DNA from: Eucalyptus grandis
Taxonomy: Eukaryota; Streptophyta; Magnoliopsida; Myrtales; Myrtaceae
Assembly: GCF_016545825.1 (NCBI RefSeq)
Contig: NC_052613.1
Location: forward strand, 47,660,112 to 47,724,111
Length of the DNA: 64,000 nt
Direction of reading: 5' to 3'
Position 1 is the first letter of the stretch. Every line of letters starts with the position of its first letter. A program made the position numbers and the translations under genes. The notes beneath the pieces were generated by a model. It worked only from the letters and a program-made list of their open reading frames with translations, was not told the origin of the DNA and searched no databases. This document shows positions 12,792-24,835 of the stretch, piece by piece.

Positions 12792-14008
12792 TTAAAATGA
12801 ATCATGAGGCTTGTATTTATTGTCAATTTCATGTATATCCATTAGGGAGCTATCTCCAACTGCAATATCCTCCAATTCATTGATGGCTTCTATTTGGTTA
12901 AGCTGCATAGCAATGCCTCCATCCTCAGAGCTACCCTCTAGAAAATCATTATCTTCCATATCTGATGAGTCCATAAAATTTTCCATCTTTTTCTTCCTCC
13001 CCGTATAACCAATAAGGCTTAGGACTTTTTCCTTCCAAATAATGAGTGGACATTTCTGAATTAGCTCTGCACCTTCATAAGCTCCTCTGAAGAACACACT
13101 AAACCTCTTTCCCCTCTCAGAGACATAGAAAACACCATAATGCTTCAACAGGAGTCTCATAAGCTTCTGAGGCATCACAAATTCTTGTCTGAAGTGCGCG
13201 AAGTGATTGGTTACCAACCTCTTTTCCATTGTGAAGCTAAGTAACTCGTGCATTGCTGCAATGGATCTCTTATTGAATTCTTTCAATCTAGCTTGAAGGC
13301 AACATGCATCAACGTAAGGAGTCAAGTAAGACCTTTTCTGAAAGTGCTCAATCTTCCCTCCATATCTACACACCTTCTTGTAACTAGCAGGAAACTTCAA
13401 GGGGAAAGATAGGGAAAGCAACCCTGGAGTATGAAAAGGCAAATTCTGATACCCCCAATATGGGCTTCTCCAACTCTGTGATAGCCCAAGCAGGATTCCA
13501 CTCTATGAGCTCGAGGTAATCAACTTCATCTGGAGATTTAACCACTTTGAAGTGTTGCGGATACTCGTGTACCCACTTGCTCCTAAAATCAGCTGGCAAA
13601 CCAGACTCTCTCCTGAAATGAGCAATTTTGTCCAAAGGAAGCCATTTATCGACCGACATCATCAACATCCTAGTCACGTATTCAACAGCCATGCCGGAAT
13701 GTCCCCTAATCAATCTCTCCTCTTCCTCTAACAAGTCTTCAGCTTCTTTAGTTAATTCCAAACCACAATACCCCCTTCTGATCCTTACACAACTCAAAAC
13801 AATTTTGGTGACATTCGAATAAAATCCACCATACCGTTTGCTTGGCTATAGATCTAGCAATCTCACAGGGATTATCATCTCGAGTTCCTTTTTCAACATT
13901 TCCATCAAAACCAACACCTTTGACACCACTTTTGCTTCTCAGTGGCAATTTCGAGATCATGGACCCTCTTGTCCTTGTTCCTATCTTGCAGTCTCTTGTT
14001 GGTGGTCA
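12792..14008 (-). pseudogene. PORR-domain organelle RNA-binding protein, broken
   Basis: Plant organelle RNA recognition (PORR) proteins are nuclear-encoded, organelle-targeted factors, several of which promote group II intron splicing. Reading leftward from 14008, in order, one finds NKRLQDRNKDKRVHDLEIAT, EMLKKELEMIIPVR, ELCKDQKGVLWFG, LTKEAEDLLEEEERL, EYVTRMLMMSVDKWLPLDKI, AHFRRESGLPADFRSKWVHE, ELIEWNPAWAITELEK, YRYGGKIEHFQKRSY, FRQEFVMPQKLMRLLLKHYG and VFYVSERGKRFSVF. These lie in family order but in different frames: there is a TAG at 13846-13848, frame changes on both sides of the ELCKDQKG block, and another near 13440 that separates ITELEKP from the TPGLLSL block. The N-terminal targeting region is not recognisable upstream of 14008. 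The last ~500 bases stay open, ending in an acidic tail. No introns are visible, as is usual for this family. Confidence 0.85.
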
Positions 14009-14909
14009 AGAATCTACGCTGTGACTAGTTAAGTAAAATCTCGTCAAAACTCAAGTTTCCTCTCAGGGTAGGCGAATGCACTGGTGAGGCGACAAAGCAA
14101 CCAAACTCTCTTGCCGCGCTTCATTCATTCGAGAAAGCCACTGTTTTACCAATGATTTGAAAATGGGTCATCTCAAGATGGTAATGCCTCACTCCAAATT
14201 CAAGAAACAAGCCCAACAAAAGCAAATGCCTCTCGCTCAGGGCAAACATCAAACGGCTTACGTGAAATGGAACAAGGAACAACAAGAGCCCAAGACAAAA
14301 ACATTCGAGAAGATTGCCGTAAAAGAAAACACATGCTCCATGTTCATTGCCTTTTATTGAATCACTTAGTTACAAATTTTAGGACGTGTCCTTTACCAAA
14401 AAAAAAAAAAAATTTTTAGGACGTGTGCCCAAACTAGTCACAAGTAAGTTCTTAGCAAGTTATTCCGAATAACTCAATTATTCATTGATATTTTCTTAAA
14501 TCTGTGAGCAATAAGCATGCAGTTTGAACATAATGCAACTAAACCAAGTATTGATGACAATATGGATTGATTCTTTTCCTTTTTTAAGAAGAACTTAATT
14601 CAGTCCAATTTAAGAAAATTATAAGCCGAACAGGATTAATATAAATATAAAACCAAGCTAAAAAAACTGAGTTATTTAATGTGAAATAAATAAATAAATA
14701 AGTCAAACCTCTTTTTCTTAAAAGAGAAAAAAAAAAAAAGAAAAAAGAAAAATAAGCCGAGAGCCATTCCCCCCCGCTTCCCGCCTCTCTGTATATATAA
14801 GATTCCCTCCAATTTCCGATCGTTTCCAAAATCTGCGAAAAAAAAAAAAAAAAAAAAAAAATCGAAAGTTTCTCCTCCTGCGCAGAGTGAAATTCCATCG
14901 TCGTCGAAG
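14009..14909. other. Intergenic, with A/T-rich runs
   Basis: No gene recognised. Homopolymer runs of A occur at 14400, 14730 and 14840. The sequence just before 14910 looks like the promoter and leader of the DMC1 pseudogene. A plus-strand frame at 14157-14360 is Lys/Gln-rich and has no family resemblance. Confidence 0.5.
14792..14800 (+). promoter_or_regulatory. TATA-like box of the DMC1 pseudogene
   Basis: TATATATAA lies ~110 bases upstream of the DMC1 ATG, after a C-rich stretch and before a pyrimidine-rich leader. That spacing is right for a plant core promoter with a short 5' UTR. It is inferred from position only. Confidence 0.4.
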
Positions 14910-15189
14910 ATGCTTTTGTCTCTCAGGTGAGTTTCACGAAGCTCCGCTTGATTTCACCTCATGTCCTTTTCCGCGGCGCGGTCGACGGCGATGATGATTC
15001 TGAGTTTCGTCTCGTGTTCGCTCGTTGATGTTCAGAGCCGAAGAGCAGAAGATCGTGGAACGAGAGGACGTCGACGACGGAGCAGAAGACCTGCTCGAAA
15101 CGATCGACAAACAAACGTGAGTTACGGCAAAAACAGAGTGGAGGCAACTCCTCTCTGTTCATAATGCGTTTTCGTAATGCGTTTCGGTG

Positions 15190-15610
15190 CATCCTTTGAT
15201 TCTGAGATGATTATCGTGATTTTCTGATCCGTGTTCTGAAAGTTAAAATTGAGATGCAAATGGTTCGATGAAGCTATGGCTGTGATTATCGTGATTTACA
15301 TCTCGAGCTTTCTCTCGAACTTGCTGTGATTTCCTGCGCGTGCAGTGGTTTTCACTTTTCAGCTTTTGTCTCCTGACCATACAAGAGCAATTCCAGCCTT
15401 CCTTATGTTACGTGACCTTGGAATTGCACCATCGTACCTCTTATTTTCCATGTATTCGTGACATAGCTGGATTAATAACGAATGTCCCAAGCTTAATTCA
15501 TCAATAAAGACTGTTGGAACGCTAGATTGTCCTGACATTCTACATTCACCAGAAAACATGTAGTTTAACGCGATGGTTAAGCTCGAGTTTTCGTTGAAGG
15601 ACATTTCTGG
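15190..15610 (+). repeat. Direct repeat in DMC1 intron 2, left copy
   Basis: This segment recurs at 16020-16430. The best conserved part is 15379-15600, starting CATACAAGAGCAATT and including GGATTAATAACGAAT and CATTCTACATTCACCAGAAAA. The two copies are clearly diverged, so the duplication is old. They bracket the fragment at 15612-15915. Confidence 0.8.
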
Positions 15611-15611
15611 T

Positions 15612-15915
15612 TAGCTGAAATCCAGCAAAGTGAAGAGAAAATCAAAGACTAAGATTGAAGAGTATCTCGAGCGTGTAATGCATAAAGCTGATATATCTGC
15701 TGAGGAGTATCTGAAATTGGAAAGGAAGCTTGCCAAGAAGCTCAAGGTGAAGGATGGACAGCTATGTGGGTCAGACGATGGAATGAATATGTTATTTAAG
15801 GGAATTCCTTCTATTCTTGATTCTTTTGAACAAGAAGCGCCAGGGTTACGAGAAAATTGTAGCGAAAGATTTGAAGGTAAATCTTCAGGGGAAAAAAGTG
15901 AAATGTCCAACTAAG
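15612..15915 (+). pseudogene. Fragment resembling a NOM1/MIF4G nucleolar protein
   Basis: An open stretch inside DMC1 intron 2 follows an acceptor-like CCAG. It encodes a charged segment with KIEEYLERVMHKADISAEEY, LERKLAKKLKVKDGQL and DDGMNMLFKGIPSILDSFEQ, ending in a stop at 15912-15914. It is about 100 residues, Lys/Glu-rich and probably helical. From memory it resembles the N-terminal part of plant nucleolar MIF4G/MA3-domain (NOM1/Sgd1-like) proteins; I could not align it, so the family name is tentative. It is on the same strand as DMC1 and lies between two copies of a DMC1 intron repeat, so it arrived with or before that duplication. It has no visible start context of its own. Confidence 0.4.
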
Positions 15916-16019
15916 AGCATATGCAGGATGATGGAAAAGCTGTTCATGTTAAGGCTGGAGCCTGTGACTCAGTAGACTAGAAACCCCTTCATTTCAGCTC
16001 TCAAGTGAGTTCGTGAGCT

Positions 16020-16430
16020 CCACAAATTTCAATTCATTTCCTTTTCGTGATGTGATTGCCAAGAATGATTCTGAGTTTCCATTCGACTTCCTCTTGAACT
16101 TGTAGTGATTTTCTGTGCATACGATAGTTTAATTTTCTTTCCTTAAATGATGAGAAGTAATTTCTGCCACTACTTGAATATGATACGTCTAATTCACCTC
16201 TTTGACATGTCTTCTAAATCATACAAGAGCAATTTGGCCTTTGTTATGTTACGTCACATAGTAATTGCACCATTGGTACATCTATTATCCATGTATTTAC
16301 GGCATAGATGGATTAATAACGAATCTCCTAAGCTAAATTCGTCAACAATCACTATTGGAACACTTGACATTCTACATTCACCAGAAAATATAGAGTTGAA
16401 CACGATGGTGGGTTGTTTTTTTTCGTTTGC
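16020..16430 (+). repeat. Direct repeat in DMC1 intron 2, right copy
   Basis: This is the partner of 15190-15610. It ends just before the acceptor of DMC1 exon 3 (exon starts 16433), so this copy occupies the original 3' end of the intron. Confidence 0.8.
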
Positions 16431-18959
16431 AGGTATTTCTCAGGGAATCCATGCTGGAGATGTGAAAAAAGATACAGGATGTGGGGATCGACACTTGCAA
16501 ATGTCTTGATGATGCATACAGAGAAGGTATATCTGATATTCAGTTCCGAAAATTAAGTGGAGTTATTATTTGGCTAAGGTGATTTCCTCTGTCTTTGTTT
16601 TGTTTTTTTGTAGCACTTGACTAGAACCAAAGGTTTCTCTGAAGCAAAAGTTGATAAGATATGCGAATCAGCTGAAAAGATAGTGGTTAGAGCTTAATTT
16701 CTTCTTATCCTGAGATGGCGATGTAATCAATTGCAACTTCTATACGCATCTCACAATAACTTCTCTTTGTTTTCATCAGAATTCTCGTTTTATTACGGGA
16801 ATTGAAGCTATGCTCAGAGTAAGTTATGCTCAGAGTAAGTCCTTAATTCGGCAAATTTCGAGCTAAAAATGGTTCGGAAGACCTGAATGAGTCATTGACC
16901 CTTGAAATAAAGCCTGCAAATTAGCATATCGACTGTAGAAAACTGCACTTGCTCTAAACACTACTTATCTCACAGCACAAAGTACTTTCAATGTCTTTGT
17001 TTTTTCCAGAGCAAGTCAGTTATTTGCATCACAACTGGAAGCCAAGCCCTCAATGAGCTTTTAGGCAGTAATAGACTTTCTGTTGTAGATTGTGTATATT
17101 ATTCTTCATGCGTTTCAACAAAAACAGCTTTCCCTGGATCTGCAATGTTAAACAGGTGGTACTGAAACTCAGGAAATTACAGAAGCATTTGGCGTATCTC
17201 GGTGACAAGCACAGTCTAATAACGTTACCCTTGATGAACTTTTAGTTGCTTTTGTTAGTTGGCTTTCTCAGAAAATGCTGCTAACGTCACTTCAGGTCCG
17301 GGAAAACACAGCTTGCACATACCCTGTTTGTGACTACTCAGGTTGGTCCGAATTGCATGTTAGGTTTCCGTCGTTAACTTCTATTTCATGTTATGTTTCC
17401 TAGATGAACAACATAAATAGCAAGATAATGATTGAATTTCTAGTAAAGAATAAAGCTGTGGTTAATATTGGCATCGGAACGTGTTTATTAGGTGATTCTG
17501 GAAGTTTGGCACTCTCATCTTCTGTAAACGGCAATCAGCATACTGGAACACACAATCTATAGTGGTTCAAACCAAGTAGGAAAAAGGCCAGGAGAGCGTA
17601 CTAGGTCATAACCAATCAGAAGCCTTAGTCATTGTCAGACTTGGACTTGGGTTGATCATCAGTTGAATAGGATGCTTGAAGTACTCTACTATATATGCAA
17701 ATCCTACAACATTATTTTCCCTTCTTTCCATCACTCTTCATTAAAGCTGATCCCATTCCATGAGATGATATCTTATGGTTTGTGGATTCCACGATCCTAA
17801 CAATTTTAACTGCTGCCAACTCACGTGGGAGGGGCGAATGGCAAGGTAGCATACCTTGCCACAGAAAAAACTTTGTATCCTATTATAATCTGTTGGTCAT
17901 TTCCTTGACCTCAACAAAGCTGCTTTTGTTTCATTCTCGGCTTATGTCCATCTAAGTGCATATGCACTTTCTTAACTTGGTACACCTGCAGTTGCCATGA
18001 TTGAATTGTACAAATAGCTGAAAGATTTGGAATGGATCCTGGTGCCGTCGCATGTAATGGAAGCAATGCTTTCTACACTGGTGGCAAGTCTTCCTTCTTT
18101 TCTGGCTAATGTACTTGCTGTAATCTAGTCTTTCCATGAATTTGAAGATCATCTATGCCCGTGCCTCTACTTCTGAGCATCAGTACAACTTCCTTCTCAG
18201 TTTGGCTGCCAAAGTGTCTGAAGAACCATTTAGGTTCCTGGTAAGACAGTGCTCAAGAATCAAACTGCACACATTTTGTAAGGTGTCGATGGTTGACCTT
18301 AGCTGAGTAATATCTTTCAGATTGTGGATTCAGTGATCGCTCTCTTTCGAGTGGAATATAATGGAAGGGGAGAACTTGCAGGGCGTCAGGTTGATTCCAA
18401 AACCATCAAATCATGCGAGTTGCAAATTTTCAGCTCATCTAGTTTGACACTAATAGATTTCCAATTGCAGCAAACATTGGCACAAATGCTCTCACGCTTA
18501 CTTAAGATAGCCGCGGAATTTAATGTGGCAGTGTACATGACCAATCAAGGTACCACATCACATCTCATTTCTCCCACCTAGTCATGCATCCTTTAAAGGA
18601 TCTTATCCAATTTAGCTCTTTGATGGTTGCACACTGAAAAATAGCAATTTGGTGACTACACTAAGCTCATACTAGTTCTCATAAATCTCAAGAACCAGCT
18701 ATTTGGTGTAAACTAGTGATGCATACGGGAGCTGCAGTCCATGAGTTAAGCAAAAAAGATAATTTTTTTGACGACTTTTTCTTTGATTTTTTTTGTTTCA
18801 GTGGCATCGAAGAAGCATGCAGGTGGGCATGTTCTGGGTCATGCAACCACAATTAGGTTGATGTTTACGAATGGCAAAGGTGAGCAGTGGGTTTGCAAAG
18901 TGTTCAAAGCCCCAGACCTACCTAAAGCTGAAGCTATATCCTTTTTGTCTGGATCTTCG

Positions 18960-19340
18960 TCTTGCTATACACTTATTTGAAATTTACCAGATTACACTGC
19001 AGACATTAAACGAAATTTCTAGAAATCTAATATCAATCGGAGAGAAAGTTGATACTAAGTCTATATATGGATAGCTGGAGACTAGAATTTGAGCAGTATA
19101 CTTGTAGTATACTCACATGCGCTGCCTGTGCTATGGAAATAAAATACCCAACCATTGATGATGCCATATTGCAGATCTTACTCTAGTTATATACTTCGTT
19201 GAAATTTTTCAGACCATGCTGCAGAGACCAAGTAAAATATCTGGAAGTCTAGATCAAAATCTGTGAGAAAGTCGATAATTAGTCTAAATAGGGATAGGTG
19301 GATACCTGATTTAAGCATGATACTCACTTTATACTTGATG
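18960..19340 (+). repeat. Tandem duplication in the last DMC1 intron
   Basis: Segments 18960-19130 and 19195-19340 are diverged copies of one another. They share motifs such as the CTGCAGA, GAGAAAGT and TAGTCTA blocks in the same order. A further copy of the second half appears at 20640-20720, so this intron has duplicated repeatedly. Confidence 0.6.
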
Positions 19341-20469
19341 TTGCCTGGAGATCCATGAACATGTTGAATACGAATTTTGTCCAGAGAAATTAAACAAAAA
19401 GAAGTAGCTATTGAGAATTTTCCTCAGTAGGACCGGTAGGTTATTTTTAGCTGTGCTGTTATGTAGATGATGCACATCTATCAAGACCATCACTTAATTT
19501 AATCAAAAAATTTAGGAAGAGCTCATCTGTCAATAAGATGAGACAGATATTCCATATATGTTGAACTTGACAGACACATGTTTTTCAGATAACACCAGGA
19601 GGCATCACCGATGCGAAGGACTGAAGGAGTCTCTCCAACCAGGAAGGCAGGCGAAGTGTTTTTTTTTTTTTTTTTTTGTTAATCTGCAATTTGATGTTAG
19701 TCATCGAATTGACCGCAAGAGGCATATAATGAGCTCCCAAGCACTTGTTCATTTCCTGTCTCTGCAATGGACACTTTGTCACCCTTGTCATAGCTTGTCC
19801 CTAAGTTTCATGTGCTCGACAACAAACCATTCATGAATGACATGAGATACATTCTCTAACTGTGATGGTGACCCAAAAGATTTGTCAACTACAATGTCAC
19901 CCTTGTGTAGCAAATGCAAAATATATCATAAGGGTAAGGCCGAAGTATCCTTTCTGCTTCTTCTATTTACGTTTAGCCAATTGAATGCAAATAATACAGC
20001 CTTATATTCTCTTAGGAACTTAATCGAGCATGGCATGTCATTGAAAGGTCATAGGACTTCATAAGAGATGTAACCAAAAGAAAATTATTCAGTGTCATTT
20101 TGAATTACCTCAAATGAAATGAAATTTATCAATCACCGTGTTTCGTCATAAAGAAAAAAAAAGTTATCCACTGCAATATGTTTTTAATTACACATAAGGT
20201 CAACAGTTTGTGGATACCATGGTTTTTATGAGCTTGAGAAGAAATCTAGTCACAATATTTGAAAACTAATTACCCAACATCATCTGCATTGAGTTCACAG
20301 TAATTTTCTTTTGATAATTAAAAGAACTTAGTTGAACTTTCTTACACGAGCAATCTGGCTTTTGTTTATGTTACACGACATTCAAATCGCACCATTGCAG
20401 TAGCTGCAGTCCTTGAGTTAAGGAAAAAGATTATTTTTGATGACTTTGTCTTTGATTTATTTGTTTCAG

Positions 20470-20962
20470 TCGTAGATGATCTAGGTGGTGCTGTGTTCAT
20501 ATCAGACCCAAAGAAACCTGCGGGTGGGATGTTCTGGCTCATTTAGCCACAATTAGGTTGATATTTAGGAAAGGCAAAGGTGAGCAGCGCGTCTGTAAGT
20601 TGTTTAAGGCCCCAAACCTACCAAAAGCTGAAGCTAAGTCGATACTGAGTCTACATACAGATAGGTGGAGACCTGATTTAAGCACGGTGCTCACAGTATA
20701 TTTGATGGTGTATGGAGATCCATGAACATGTTGAATACAAATTTTGTGCAGAGTAATTAAACAAAAAGAAGTGGATGTCCAGAATTTTTTTAAGCAGGAC
20801 TAGTAAGTTAGTTGTGCAGCCTGTGCTATGTAGACTACACATCTATCAAAACCATAACTTACTTATGTAAGAAATTTTAGCGAGAGCTCATATGTCAATA
20901 GGGTGAGATCGACAAACGCACGTTTTTCAGATAACAACAGGGGCATAGCCGATGAGGACTAA
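20470..20962 (+). pseudogene. DMC1: Second copy of DMC1 penultimate and last exons
   Basis: After a TTGTTTCAG acceptor, the block from 20470 reads [15 protein letters not shown], a frame change, then [18 protein letters not shown] and [11 protein letters not shown], the C-terminal part of the DMC1 ATPase core. The last exon copy begins at 20931 after TTTTTCAG and stops at 20960-20962, with a frame disturbance in the GGIAD region. Flanking intron sequence 20400-21060 matches 18720-19700, so the exon pair was duplicated in tandem downstream of the main copy. This copy keeps the FISDPKKP segment that exon 14 of the main copy has lost. Neither copy is complete. Confidence 0.85.
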
Positions 20963-21699
20963 AGAGGTCTCTCCTACCAAGATGGCCACGCAAAGTGTTA
21001 TTTTATTTTATTTTTTGGGTTAATCTGCAATTTGATTTTAGTCATTGTATTGATAGCCACCTCTATCTTCATGTTAAGTTTGTATTGGCAGGCATCAAGC
21101 TCCTTTTGACGGCTTTAAAATTGCATGAGAGGTTACCGCTTTAGCCTTAATATCTAACATGCTATCATTGTATGTTATTAAAGTTCACGTGACCATTCAC
21201 CAGGTGTTGTGTAAACTTGATTTCCATATGAGAACCAGCACGCTACTAGTTATAATGGTTCACATTTGTTCTCATATGACAATATCGTCCTGGTCTGATT
21301 TACTAGTAGAGATTCTATGCGGAAAATATTACGTTGGATAGACTTTGCATGACGGCTAAATGAAATGCCAGAAAGATATTACTGCACAAAGCATGATTAG
21401 GTTCTGTAAAGGCTTGGTTTTATAAGTACATATACAGCTGCATAAAAACGATGTCATCTCAAACTCTCAATATAGAGCAACAGACCATTAGAGCTGAAAA
21501 AATTGTCAATGTATGAGAAAGGATGACTGGGTCATAAGCAACAGAAGGCCATTCAATAGCTAATGGCCTGGCCAAAAGGGGCCACAATGCATATGACTCG
21601 GCAGTGCAAGGACAAATTCGCAGCACTCCCAACTCTAGGCATACTGGACTCCTTAGTCTCTGCACCACTTCAAATGTAGCACTTTGTACTCAACCCAAG
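20963..21699. other. No gene seen
   Basis: The left part to about 21060 is duplicated DMC1 3' flank. The rest has no recognisable coding or repeat structure. Confidence 0.5.
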
Positions 21700-21704
21700 C
21701 TATT

Positions 21705-24515
21705 TGTCACACCCCGATCCTCGGGCGCGTGCCCATCCCTAAATCAGTCGAGTTATTTGCGACGTCCTAGGAAATTCGCCGACCCATTCATTTATATACG
21801 CATGTGGAAGCTTAATAAAATCCCCAGACAATCAAACAATTGGATATAAAAGTAGGATAACATTTTTCAAACCAAGATAAGTCTTTAAAGACTAACTGGT
21901 TAATTACAAACTTAGGCTGTCTACAAAATTGTCAGCTTATCAAAAAGGTGACTGTCTTAACATCCATTAGTCAGACCCATTTGCCGATTTTTCAGCCTCC
22001 ACCTTCCGAACTCCAGAACTTCCGGTCCTCCACGATCGTCATTTAGGGACCTGAAATATTTTCCCCAAACCGAGATGAGACTATATCTCAGCAAGTTCTA
22101 CCCCACTAAGACCCGATTAGGAAGCCAATACGCCATAAGGGATGCCTAAGCATAACACAGGTCAAAGAGCTTACCTTGGCCTCAGTTCCTTCTTGCACTT
22201 CAGTTCAATTAATAATATTGATAACTACATCAAACAATCACGTTCCACCAATAAGATCGACTCAGCGATCAATCGACTTAATCGATTACATGTCACCACG
22301 ACCTTTCCCTAGTCGGTACACTCAATACTATCTATAAAGTCCGACCATAGTCTAGGACCGCTCACCCAAAGTTGAAAATAGATAGCATAGCTCGCCAAAA
22401 GCTGATAGATTAGGGCCCCCAGGCCAATTTAGTATACTATATATGTTCGCCCAAAGCTGATAAATATATGGCTCACCCAAAGCTTGATAATAAGGTATAC
22501 GACTCACCCAAAGCTGACATATCGCCCGTAGGTCAATATTGGCCCGTAGGTCATCATTTTTATCATTCACGATAAAAATGATGACCTACGGGCTATCTGG
22601 TCAAAATTTTCGGAAAATAATAAATAATTAAATTTATTCCAAAAATTAAATATAATAATATTATATTATATTATTATTATAATAGTACACATTCGAATTA
22701 ATTATTTAATTTAAAATAATTAATTAAGGCTTAAACAATATTACTTTAATCCAAACATTCACTTAGCCTTAATTAATTATCCACTAAACTAATCACATCC
22801 CTTAATCCACTTAACATTTAAATAAATTAATCTAATCACCTAAACCTACTTAGCTTAATCTAAACATCCCATAAACGTGATTAATTTACTAAGCGGGGAT
22901 TAGTGAGTTAAACTCACCCGATTAGCGATCCGAGCGGCTAAAATCGATGGGGACGCCGAGGGGATCGATTCACTCCAAAGCGGGCCTAGCTTCCGGGGTC
23001 GGGAAGCCGGCCAAAACGGGCCACGAAGCTGCTGCCATACCCATTTTTGGTTGCTGCTGTCCGCTGCGGTTTAAGGCCGAGAAAGGGTAGATCTGAGTTC
23101 GATTGGGGCATGCAAGGGCCGAGAGGGCTAGGCGGAGCTCTGACGGGCTGAGGCCGAGGCCGAGGCGTACGGTGGCTCACGGCGGCGGGGACAAGCTCCG
23201 ACAACTCTTGGAACGTGCGGACCGAGACCGACGAGGGTGGCTGGGCTTCGGCCAAGCACGGGCGGGCGAGGAGCAGCGGCTGCGCGCGCGCGAGGAGCGA
23301 CGAACAGTGACGGCGTGCGGCGGCTCCAGGCGACGTGCGGCTTCTCCTCTGAAATTTCTAGGTTTGAAAGGCACAACCAGGAGGAAGAAAGGAGCTGGTC
23401 GGCCGGCAACAGGAGGGAAGAGAGGGAGGTGGAGGTGCGGTTGGACGTGCGACGGCCTCCGGTGGGCTTACGGCGGCGTTCCGGCGACTGCTGGTTGCTT
23501 CTTTGTGGCTTCTTCGGCTGGTTGGGTTTTCAAAGAAGAAGAAGATGAAGAAGATGGAGAGGGGCCGAAGGAGTCGCACGATTGGGAGAGGGAGGAGAGA
23601 GAAGGGATGGGGAGGCAATTCCTTTTCTTTTTTTCTCTTTATTTAATCCCCCAAAAAGGCCCACCATGTCATGCTCCATTATCTAATCTCCCACAACCTT
23701 AGTCCAATGGGTCCAATTTCTTTTTCCGCCGTGGCATAAAATCTCGTACACTTAATTTAATCAATTAAATTAACCTATGTGTTATCAACCTTCTTATGAC
23801 TTTTCCTCATCAAATGGTCCAACTTGCTTCCCAAAGATTCGATCAAAAACGACCATCTGACAATCTTGAACAAAAACGGCTTTCCTTTGCTTTTCCGCCA
23901 AAATCTCGGTTTGTAGAAAAATCTTCTGAAGATGAGTCGACGTTTCTAAAATGAATTGTGACTTGGCAGAACTCTCCATTTCTGAATTCGGGTTCGATTT
24001 CACGGTTAATTTCAATTCGACGCGAATTTAGTGCGTCCTAATCTACCAGGTAGCTTTTAGGAAATTTTCTTGCATTTGACTCGTGGTTGATTATTCTCAA
24101 GCCACAAAGTACATCTTTGATACATTGGCGACTCTCAATTGTCGTAGACATCTCAAGATTTCAAATACAGACACGGGGTATCGAAACGACAGAATAATCG
24201 GTCTAGTATCGATCGACAAGAATTGAGCAATTAAGTGGAATCACCCACACTTAATCACATACCTTTGTCGAGTCAACCTATCTTCGATTTCTAATCGATC
24301 TTACTGTGTCGTAACGATCTCTTGCAGATTTATACGGTCGAGCAGTCGTTTCCTGATCGAATTCTCAAGTCTAATGCGTTAAAATTCCTTAACGACTTCA
24401 CCTAATAGACTAGTTATCCCATGAGTGATCAATTCAGGGAAAAGAACTATAAATGTGTCGATGAAATGCCCAACCATTTCGATCGAAATCAGAACCTAGA
24501 TTTCAGGATGTCACA
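21705..24515. mobile_element. Solo LTR, 2.8 kb, probably Ty3/gypsy
   Basis: The 2811-base unit begins TGTCACACCCCGATCCTCGG and ends GGATGTCACA, and is flanked by the perfect 5-base duplication CTATT (21700-21704 and 24516-24520). No gag-pol sequence or primer-binding site lies inside, and no second LTR is present. It therefore looks like a solo LTR left by recombination between the two LTRs of a long element. The TGTCACACCCCGATCC start and large size suggest a chromovirus-type gypsy family, by memory only. The interior has an AT-rich tract (22600-22900), then a GC-rich tract (22980-23560). GC-rich open frames there on both strands show no protein family and are compositional. Confidence 0.9.
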
Positions 24516-24520
24516 CTATT

Positions 24521-24835
24521 CACCCTAGGAACTAGCTTCACCTCATTCGGTGCATGCTCGTAACTCCTCAAACATTTAGAGTCGGTAAAGAAGCATCCTG
24601 AGTTGGAAAAGAAGGCAACGTTAACGGGTGAACGATTTGGCACTCAAAAATCATTGGAAGAGCAACATTGTACGTGAAAAGGCACATTTCAATACATGGA
24701 TATAGGTAAAGAACACCATTTTAACCTTAGATTATAAATTTATGTTCAAAACCAATTTTTCCAAAATGCTGTTACCCAACAACATAACATTCTCCTCTGT
24801 ACTCTGCTTAATATCAGCAGAGCTCATCCATCCTT
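24521..24835. other. No gene seen
   Basis: Spacer between the solo LTR and the DUF3700 fragment; nothing recognised. Confidence 0.5.

Larger units (their letters stand above)
14910..19624 (+). pseudogene. DMC1: DMC1 meiotic recombinase, degenerate full-length copy
   Basis: DMC1 is the meiosis-specific RecA/RAD51-family strand-exchange ATPase, about 344 residues in Arabidopsis. Exon-like blocks appear in family order: 14910-14926 (ATG), 15036-15116 (AEEQKIVEREDVDDGAEDLL), 16433-16526 (ISQGIHAGDVKK), 16614-16685 (TKGFSEAKVDKICESAEKIV), 16780-16820, 17010-17067 (KSVICITTGSQALNELLG), 17156-17193 (TETQEITEAFG), 17290-17341 (FRSGKTQLAHTLFVTTQ, Walker A), 17815-17880, about 18000-18065 (IAERFGMDPGAV), about 18149-18240, 18321-18389 ([20 protein letters not shown]), 18471-18549 ([20 protein letters not shown]), 18802-18940 and 19589-19624 (ITPGGITDAKD, stop). 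Exon 3 has two one-base insertions (near 16471 and 16507). The segment after LPTHVGG reads YLATEKTL where the family has a YIDTEGTF motif. The acceptor before Walker A appears lost, and exon 14 lacks the segment holding FISDPKKP. A foreign fragment sits in intron 2. Confidence 0.9.

Noticed and set aside
14157..14360. A 67-residue Lys/Gln-rich plus-strand frame
   Set aside because: It has no family resemblance and sits opposite the missing 5' end of the PORR pseudogene; probably chance.
23103..23702. A 199-residue plus-strand frame in the 2.8 kb solo LTR
   Set aside because: It is GC-rich, Arg/Gly/Glu-rich low complexity, and has overlapping frames on the other strand; it lies wholly inside an LTR.
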